Of a stretch of 41,325 bases of DNA, positions 36,295-41,325 are shown in pieces (the first letter of the stretch is position 1; every line of letters begins with the position of its first letter). The stretch covers positions 1 to 41,325 of the IMG/VR virus record IMGVR_UViG_3300022744_000051; one strand, given 5' to 3'. Under the pieces are notes generated by a model. It had not been told where the DNA came from and did not search any database. It saw only the letters and a list, made by a program, of their open reading frames with translations. This DNA comes from a virus. The position numbers were made by a program, and so were the translations under genes.

Positions 36295-36693
36295 ATGAAT
36301 GACTTCTTACAACAGAACCTGGAGGAGGAGAATGAGCTGCTACGCCAGCAACTCGAAACCTTGACGGGCTCACCCAAGGAACTGGGCGTACTGATGGCCC
36401 GGGGCTATGGCATGACATATCGACTTGCCACTATGCTATACATCCTGGTCAAGCGAGCACCCGCGGTGGTATCGAGCTCAGCTTTTCACTCAGTTATCTA
36501 CGGCAGTCGTGCTGATGGTGGCCCGGACCCCAAGATATTCAATATCCACATAGCGAGGTTACGCGGTGTCCTTCGACGGGCCGGCCTCATGGGGAAGATC
36601 GACACGATCTGGAACGCGGGCTATCGCGCAAGCCCTGAGCTGGTCAAAGAGATCCGTGACCTGTATAGCGAACACATACCTACGGAGGAATGA
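36295..36693 (+). CDS. OmpR/PhoB-type winged-helix regulator, 132 aa
   Basis: Residues 1-25 are a coiled-coil start (LQQNLEEENELLRQQLETL). Residues about 35-125 match the DNA-binding domain of OmpR/PhoB response regulators: HIARLRGVLRRAGL (84-97), then KIDTIWNAGYRAS, the wing hairpin with the usual G-Y-R. There is no phosphoreceiver domain. It is transcribed just before the spanins, so it may control late or lysis genes. Such regulators in alphaproteobacterial phages resemble CtrA-type domains; the comparison is by motif. Confidence 0.75.
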   Translation: MNDFLQQNLEEENELLRQQLETLTGSPKELGVLMARGYGMTYRLATMLYILVKRAPAVVSSSAFHSVIYGSRADGGPDPKIFNIHIARLRGVLRRAGLMGKIDTIWNAGYRASPELVKEIRDLYSEHIPTEE

Positions 36694-36695
36694 CC

Positions 36696-37196
36696 ATGCC
36701 CGCCTGGCTTACCATGAAGATATTCTGGAAGATAGCTCCCTACCTCGGGGGCGCATTAGCATTACTGGCCGCTGTGTGGTACCTCGATCATCGGGGATAC
36801 TCACGAGCAATGGAAGAAGCAAAAGCTCGGGAGACCGAACGAAAGCTCCAAGCCGCGGAGTTCGATAGGATCCTTGGCGAGAAGGTTCAAGTCCTACAGG
36901 GATCCATGCAAGAATCCATCAACGACTCCGACATGAGGTTACTCAGTCAGATGGGAGAGATGGAAACGGTGAACCGAACGATCATCAAGCCCACACTAAT
37001 CAAGGAGATCCAGAGTGAAACGCGCTTTTCCGATCCTGATGCTGGCATTACTGACGGGATGCTTCGAGAGCTCAACCGAGCGCGTGGCTTCAGCCAACAG
37101 CGTCCCTGTCCCGCCAGCTCTCACGCCGTCGCTTGCTTCACCCTGCCCGCCCCTGAACCAGCTCCCGGATCAATTGGTCGGGACGTTAGTCCTTGA
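36696..37196 (+). CDS. Rz: Inner-membrane spanin (Rz-like), 166 aa
   Basis: The start is placed at ATG 36696, seven bases after GGAGG; an ATG at 36690 is too close to it. One N-terminal membrane segment (APYLGGALALLAAVWYL) is followed by a long charged helix (RAMEEAKARETERKLQAAEF) typical of i-spanins. The C-terminal third overlaps the o-spanin gene in another frame. Together they bridge inner and outer membranes and fuse them in the last step of lysis. Confidence 0.82.
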   Translation: MPAWLTMKIFWKIAPYLGGALALLAAVWYLDHRGYSRAMEEAKARETERKLQAAEFDRILGEKVQVLQGSMQESINDSDMRLLSQMGEMETVNRTIIKPTLIKEIQSETRFSDPDAGITDGMLRELNRARGFSQQRPCPASSHAVACFTLPAPEPAPGSIGRDVSP

Positions 37197-37314
37197 GGAC
37201 TCCGATGCTGCTCAGAGGTATTCGGCGTGTCAGAATAAGCATGCCGAGGTTGCCGGCCTGTATGAACTGTGGCGGCAGAGAGTTATCGAGTTCAAGGCAT
37301 CGATAACAAAGTAA
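37015..37314 (+). CDS. Rz1: Outer-membrane spanin lipoprotein (Rz1-like), 99 aa
   Basis: GTG start at 37015 with AAGGAGATCCAGA upstream. A lipoprotein signal (AFPILMLALLTGC, lipobox Leu-Thr-Gly-Cys with Cys at 16) is followed by a Pro-rich segment (VPVPPALTPSLASPCPPL), the hallmark of Rz1. It begins inside the i-spanin gene and runs past its end. The mature lipoprotein is anchored in the outer membrane and contacts Rz in the periplasm. Confidence 0.85.
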   Translation: MKRAFPILMLALLTGCFESSTERVASANSVPVPPALTPSLASPCPPLNQLPDQLVGTLVLEDSDAAQRYSACQNKHAEVAGLYELWRQRVIEFKASITK

Positions 37315-37319
37315 GGAAA

Positions 37320-37358
37320 TAGGCCCCGAGCCGGAGGGACGATACAGCCCGGGGCCTA
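37320..37358. terminator. Bidirectional terminator between spanins and endolysin
   Basis: A perfect 9-bp stem, TAGGCCCCG (37320-37328) and CGGGGCCTA (37350-37358), lies between convergent genes. No long T-run, but the position and stem strength fit a two-way terminator. Confidence 0.65.
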
Positions 37359-37384
37359 CCCTTGTTCAGGTCATAAGACCCGAC

Positions 37385-37897
37385 TCAAGCTTCACTTCCG
37401 GGGGGCGATGCCCCGATGTCGCTGGCACTGACGGCAACGGGTAGCCCTGTCACTTCACCTCCCGGCCAGCGAACCGCATCGATGTCCGTCAATTTGAACG
37501 GCACAATGCTTACTTTGTTTCTCTGATTGCCGCCGAGGCCGTAGATGATGGTGCCCGAGGAGTCGCGAGCAACAGCAAAGAACACGTGGCCCCCGCCTAC
37601 ACGAGACTTAACACAGATCGCTCCAAAGGGTATGCTGGTCTTATTGCAGGGAGTCCCATAGAGGGCATACTCCTTTGCGCGGAACCAGTTCTTCGGCGGG
37701 GTGATGCCGGCGATCTGAAGGCAATGTGCCACAAAGGTGCCGCACCAGGGAGTCTCGTCCTCGGACCACCAAGCCTTAAGACTAAGCAGCCAATTGAGAA
37801 TCTTCTTGTTGTGCTGCTTTCCTGGGATCTCCGTGGTTCCGAGGTTGGAGAAAGCTTCGGTAATCCACTTGGGGATTTCAGTTGGCCACCTAACCAT
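37385..37897 (-). CDS. Endolysin, TIGR02594/CHAP-like peptidase, 170 aa
   Basis: Cleaves peptidoglycan at lysis. DETPWCGTFVAHCL (47-60) carries the nucleophile C52, and VGGGHVFFAVA (100-110) the catalytic H104. A GGNQ segment and a final RWPGG complete the pattern of the TIGR02594 family. No signal peptide is visible, so release would depend on the holin. The start is set at ATG 37897, which overlaps the holin stop (AATGGTTAG) and has AAAGGATG upstream; longer starts lie inside the holin. Confidence 0.85.
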   Translation of the reverse strand: MVRWPTEIPKWITEAFSNLGTTEIPGKQHNKKILNWLLSLKAWWSEDETPWCGTFVAHCLQIAGITPPKNWFRAKEYALYGTPCNKTSIPFGAICVKSRVGGGHVFFAVARDSSGTIIYGLGGNQRNKVSIVPFKLTDIDAVRWPGGEVTGLPVAVSASDIGASPPGSEA

Positions 37898-38153
37898 TGG
37901 CGTCATCCTTTGATATGCCGCCCTGCTTGACAAGGCGAACGATGATCGGCAAGCCCCCGACGACTGCGAGGACGAGCGGCGAGAGGAGTGCCCGGGTCTC
38001 CTCCGGCAAGGAAGCGACCAGCGCCTGCAGCGTTGCGGGATCGTTCCACACCGCGGTGACGATGATGCCCCAGAGCACCGCCAGCCAAGAGGACCACATC
38101 TTGTGCCACTGACGGAAGTCTGAAATCATCTTATTCTTAAGTCTGTCTAACAT
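37890..38153 (-). CDS. Holin, 87 aa
   Basis: Two membrane segments (SWLAVLWGIIVTAVW at 22-36 and LVLAVVGGLPIIVRLV at about 61-76) are separated by a short acidic loop, with charged ends. Size, topology and position before the endolysin all fit a holin that opens the inner membrane at the lysis time. ATG 38153 has AAGGAGAAGTTGA upstream. Confidence 0.83.
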   Translation of the reverse strand: MLDRLKNKMISDFRQWHKMWSSWLAVLWGIIVTAVWNDPATLQALVASLPEETRALLSPLVLAVVGGLPIIVRLVKQGGISKDDANG

Positions 38154-38164
38154 TCAACTTCTCC

Positions 38165-39037
38165 TTACCAAAGTATACAGATAGAACCTTCTTCATCCGA
38201 GGGCGGTATAGGATCTAGCCATGCGGATACCTCCAGCTTTGAAACACCAAACTCATTGGGGGTTACGTCGAGCCAGGCTGACAGCTCTAGCTTAGCAACG
38301 GATAGTCCTAAAGGGGCATCCAACCAAGCATTGGCTTCAAGCTTAGCAACTGATAGACCGGTGGGAACGTCTAACCAAGCATGGGCTTCAAGTTTGGATA
38401 CCTCTAGGGTATTAGTAGCGCCTACCTGTACTCGTATTTCTATTTGCCATTGTACCCAGGCGGCGTTAGCACCCGTAACTGAGATAGCACCCGAGGTGGA
38501 TCCCGAGGTGGCTAGCGGTTTATTCCCGAGGGAGCCTCTACCGGCGTCAGTAGCGGAGCCCTCGCTAACATCGCTTGTCCACCCCGAGGGAGTGGTTAAG
38601 GCAGCATTAGCGGCAGCAACATCCACATAGACTGCTAGGCTGTCGTTCCGGGTGGAAGTGATCGACGCCGTACTATGGGTAGCCGTCAATCCGGAGTTAC
38701 TGGCGGTAGCACCGAGGGAGACATCGAGTTGTCGAGCAAAAGCTTCTTGGTAGTAAATAACCTTAGCGGAACAGGCGGCAGCCCCCGTCCAGGTAAAGAC
38801 CGGAGCGGCAGCGGACCCCGCGGCTATCCAGAGAGACGCGGTAAAAGAAGCTCCCGAGTTTACTTGACTTACAAGAGTCCAGCCGGACGTTGCGGTAGAG
38901 TGAGTGGCGTTATTCTTGGAAGTGACGTAGGCAATCATTACACCAACGGCGTTGGCGTTAGTTGGCTTAGCGGGCGATAGCGTGGCCGCGCTAGCTGACT
39001 GCGTTCTTGCAGCCCCCTGATTAAATATAGCCCCCAT
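38165..39037 (-). CDS. Virion protein with C-terminal 19-residue repeats, 290 aa
   Basis: The N-terminal 200 residues are Ala/Ser/Thr-rich beta sequence typical of phage appendages. The C-terminal 75 residues hold four imperfect repeats of about 19 residues built on VxKLExxAWLD: VSKLEAHAWLD, VAKLEANAWLD, VAKLELSAWLD, VSKLEVSAWLD. Repeats of this kind occur in fibres and surface adhesins. The stop precedes the holin by eleven bases and the start overlaps the next tail gene by one base. Confidence 0.7.
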   Translation of the reverse strand: MGAIFNQGAARTQSASAATLSPAKPTNANAVGVMIAYVTSKNNATHSTATSGWTLVSQVNSGASFTASLWIAAGSAAAPVFTWTGAAACSAKVIYYQEAFARQLDVSLGATASNSGLTATHSTASITSTRNDSLAVYVDVAAANAALTTPSGWTSDVSEGSATDAGRGSLGNKPLATSGSTSGAISVTGANAAWVQWQIEIRVQVGATNTLEVSKLEAHAWLDVPTGLSVAKLEANAWLDAPLGLSVAKLELSAWLDVTPNEFGVSKLEVSAWLDPIPPSDEEGSICILW

Positions 39038-39978
39038 TACACGGCTTCTATGTAGGTTTCAGCGGCGTTGAACCCCGACTGAGTGAAGGTAGTAGCAGTT
39101 GCGGGATCGGTCTCAGTGAGGTAAATCCTCGGCTCATAGCCTGAGGTATAGCCTCGACCCGTGGATGAGAAGTTCGTACCGCCCGACCGAATACCGAGTT
39201 TACCATCAGTAATAGTACCGGTGGCTCGTCCCCTCGCCCCGATTACCATCCCCGCGATGTATAGGCCGGAAGGAACAGTGATAGCGGCGTGAGTCTGGCC
39301 CATCTTATTACCCGAGGTAGCCACGGTCTCGGACGTACTTTCGTCGAGAACCGTCTCATTGATGTCGGTGTAGGAGCCGGTGCCGCCCGTGTTGGCGGCG
39401 CTGTTGCCATTTAGGGCGGCCGCCATCAGATGACTGTCTCGGAGATCGTAGTCAGCTATCATAACCTGGGAGATCACGTTGGTATTGCTTCCCCCGATCT
39501 GCACATCAGTTATCGTGGTCTGGGCACCCGTGATGCCACTGCCGCTGGCCACGGACGTACCATTGAAGAAGAGCTCCCAGGAGCTGTTGAGGACGATCTT
39601 CAACGTGATGCTGTATCGGGTGCTGGTAGACCACCCATTATAGGCGGTCCCCACCGAGACAAAGGAACTGCCATTCCAGTACGTAAGACCAATTCCAGTC
39701 CCGGCGGTATGCGTCAGGCGGTAAGCCGCTGTGGTGCCATTCCTTAGGGTGAGGAATGGCACAGCGTTAGGGAGTGAGGCCAGATACATATCCGCACGGA
39801 GCCAAATCGTTCCTGTTGCTGAGAAGGTCGGCGTCTGGATGTAGTCGGTGCTATTGGGGAGGTTGATGCCCGAAGATACAAACGCACTATCAAATCGACC
39901 AGCGGTGGTGACTTCCGCGATGGTGGGGGTGGTCCTAGAGAACGCCGCCAGCGAGTTTCCTGCAAAATACTTAGCCAT
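39037..39978 (-). CDS. Tail-associated protein with concanavalin-like sandwich, 313 aa
   Basis: A beta-rich protein. Residues about 45-190 show the strand rhythm of a LamG/ConA-like domain (IWLRADMYLASLPNAV, LKIVLNSSWELFFNGTSVA). The rest is Gly/Thr-rich. Such domains in tail proteins bind glycans. ATG 39978 overlaps the end of the tail-tip gene by one base, and its stop overlaps the next gene, so the tail genes are tightly linked. Confidence 0.68.
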   Translation of the reverse strand: MAKYFAGNSLAAFSRTTPTIAEVTTAGRFDSAFVSSGINLPNSTDYIQTPTFSATGTIWLRADMYLASLPNAVPFLTLRNGTTAAYRLTHTAGTGIGLTYWNGSSFVSVGTAYNGWSTSTRYSITLKIVLNSSWELFFNGTSVASGSGITGAQTTITDVQIGGSNTNVISQVMIADYDLRDSHLMAAALNGNSAANTGGTGSYTDINETVLDESTSETVATSGNKMGQTHAAITVPSGLYIAGMVIGARGRATGTITDGKLGIRSGGTNFSSTGRGYTSGYEPRIYLTETDPATATTFTQSGFNAAETYIEAV

Positions 39979-41325
39979 TATCGTGTCCCTTTGATAGAGC
40001 CGGTGATATTACCCAGGATCCCATTGATGTTCGAGGGTGCGATGATGTAGACGGGCTGTCCCAGCGGTATTGAGGTGGCAGCTGCCTTGATGAATGTTGC
40101 TGTCAAAGCGGAGGCAGCGAACCTCATTGTCCCGATGGAGGTTCCCAGTGGTGACTGGATATCAAAGTCCGTCTGTGCAGTCGGCGCCACCGCGGTGTTA
40201 GTGTCGCTGTCCACAATGGCGCCCTGGGAGTCGGTGAGGTTTATGGGTATAGTCCAGGCTATCGGGGTATCGAATACGGCCAGGTATTTGCTAACCACTG
40301 GCTTCTTGATGTAAGCAAACCCAAAAGGCTGGGTGACTGACGCGACGGTGGGAGTAAGGTTGATGCCCGCGGTATTGCTGCTTGATCCTCGAGCATTTAT
40401 TGAGGTAATAAAGTAAGTATAGGCTTGACCGCCTATCACCGCGGAGTCGGTGTACTCAAGGGCGGGAGCAGCTACCGTGCCGATGGATACCGCGGAGGAG
40501 AAGGACTGAGAGGCCCCCGTTGCCCGCCAAATCTGATACCCCGTCACGTTATCATTTGAAGGGTTAGCAGACCACGTTAGCTTAGCGAATACTGAACCGA
40601 CCGACCCGGACAGCCCAGAAGGTACAGCGGGAATACCTCCCGTGCCGGTCCCCGACCCCGCTCCCGTCGGTACATAGGTGTACGCGGTAACTGTGGAAAT
40701 ATCCTCCACCGCACCTCCAAAAATGTTATAGCCCTGGAATTTGAGGTGGAGAGTTACCCCCACATAAGCGGGAGGCAGATTATACTTGAAGACAGCATCA
40801 TCCAAACGAACAAAGTCAGCCCCCGTCGAGTGAGACGAAGCTGTTGAGCCATACTGAGCTCTCCACAGATGAATAAGGTCATAGTGATCGGCGGAAGTAA
40901 GTGTTACGTCCTCATAGGAGAGGAACTCGCCTCCCACATAGCTGACAGTTACACCCGCGCTGGCATCGGAAGAGCTTGAGGCATCCTCGAGTACTCCGTG
41001 GCTCATCGCAAGATTAACTGAGAGGGTGTGGGCGTTGTCGGGGTTAGACCCCCCGTAAGAAGCCAGCGTTGAAGTCAACTTACCCTGTCGAGCGGAAGAT
41101 GTAATCTCGCCTATTTGGTTATAGGTAACGTTATCCGTGCTGATCCACACGAAGCAGCCGCCCCAGTCGGGATTGTACGTTGTACCATTGCCCCCGGATA
41201 CTGCTGCCCATACCTGTGGAGTCGAGCCCGCAAGGGAGGAGGGCGGCTCAAAGATAATGGGTGGGTTGATAGCACCACCCGATACCGCGGTGTTCACGGG
41301 GTGATTAGTTATTGGTTGGGAAGTG
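39978..41325 (-). CDS. Tail tip/hub protein C-terminal part (GTA gp15-like) with FN3 domain
   Basis: The frame is open to the window edge (TSQPITNHPVNT precedes GTG 41297), so the gene continues outside and the N-terminal part is missing. The first visible 190 residues (WISTDNVTYNQIGEI, then LSYEDVTLTSADHYDLIHLW, and FVRLDDAVF) match the C-terminal region of the gene-transfer-agent tail-hub family (Rcc01698 type). A fibronectin type III domain follows (VPSGLSGSV ... GYQIWRATG ... YTYFITSIN), then a beta domain at the end. It sits at the tail tip and initiates host contact or injection. Confidence 0.75.
   Translation of the reverse strand, partial: TSQPITNHPVNTAVSGGAINPPIIFEPPSSLAGSTPQVWAAVSGGNGTTYNPDWGGCFVWISTDNVTYNQIGEITSSARQGKLTSTLASYGGSNPDNAHTLSVNLAMSHGVLEDASSSSDASAGVTVSYVGGEFLSYEDVTLTSADHYDLIHLWRAQYGSTASSHSTGADFVRLDDAVFKYNLPPAYVGVTLHLKFQGYNIFGGAVEDISTVTAYTYVPTGAGSGTGTGGIPAVPSGLSGSVGSVFAKLTWSANPSNDNVTGYQIWRATGASQSFSSAVSIGTVAAPALEYTDSAVIGGQAYTYFITSINARGSSSNTAGINLTPTVASVTQPFGFAYIKKPVVSKYLAVFDTPIAWTIPINLTDSQGAIVDSDTNTAVAPTAQTDFDIQSPLGTSIGTMRFAASALTATFIKAAATSIPLGQPVYIIAPSNINGILGNITGSIKGTR

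Noticed and set aside
1-41325. tRNA genes, integrase, transposase or attachment site
   Set aside because: No cloverleaf, recombinase or terminal repeats were recognised on either strand by reading; a dedicated tRNA scan was not possible.

Overview
The window is part of a tailed double-stranded DNA bacteriophage genome. It has tightly packed genes, mostly with ATGA, GTGA or TAATG overlaps, a complete DNA replication module, and a lysis cassette next to tail genes. The host is probably an alphaproteobacterium. That is an inference from a tail-tip protein resembling the gene-transfer-agent hub family, a small GcrA-like helix-turn-helix protein, and the style of the small accessory genes. No rRNA, tRNA, CRISPR array, integrase or transposase was seen.

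Layout. From 1 to about 24.2 kb nearly everything reads leftward. It begins with a DNA ligase and small genes (1-3.8 kb) and a block of fibre-like structural genes (3.6-6.2 kb). ThyX and an operon of about 17 tiny genes follow (6.3-10.5 kb), driven by a promoter at 10551-10579. A control region with odd base composition, iterated 16-bp dyads and one lone rightward regulator gene lies at 11.8-15.1 kb. Then come many short transcription units with consensus-like promoters (15.1-22 kb) and a primase-helicase (22.1-24.05 kb). At 24.25-24.30 kb two overlapping divergent promoters split the map. The rightward arm (24.3-37.3 kb) carries nucleotide metabolism, family A DNA polymerase, recombination and helicase genes, a regulator and the spanins. 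From 37.4 kb to the end, leftward endolysin, holin and tail genes converge on the spanins across a terminator.

How it works together. The most striking part is 24.3-30.6 kb: a dNMP kinase-like gene, a MazG-type pyrophosphohydrolase, two adjacent thymidylate-synthase-fold enzymes, a dCMP deaminase and a uracil-glycosylase-like/DNA polymerase fusion. The second synthase-like protein has the FRND and GSLHV motifs of T4 dCMP hydroxymethylase. Both carry Asp where thymidylate synthase has its dUMP-selecting Asn. With thymidylate supplied separately by ThyX, this looks like a T4-style route to modified deoxycytidine assembled from different parts, so the virion DNA may contain hydroxymethylcytosine or a derivative.

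A second system-level feature is a dispersed family of short dyads with core GTNATT. At six leftward transcription units it forms a hairpin with different but complementary arms, placed directly before the Shine-Dalgarno sequence. The same words fill an abnormal block at 11994-12603, where the dinucleotides AG, CT, GG and CC are almost absent. Other points are a single-G frameshift at 9649-9653, a series of coupled membrane micropeptides, and a 10-bp inverted repeat that could hide a ribosome binding site in read-through RNA.
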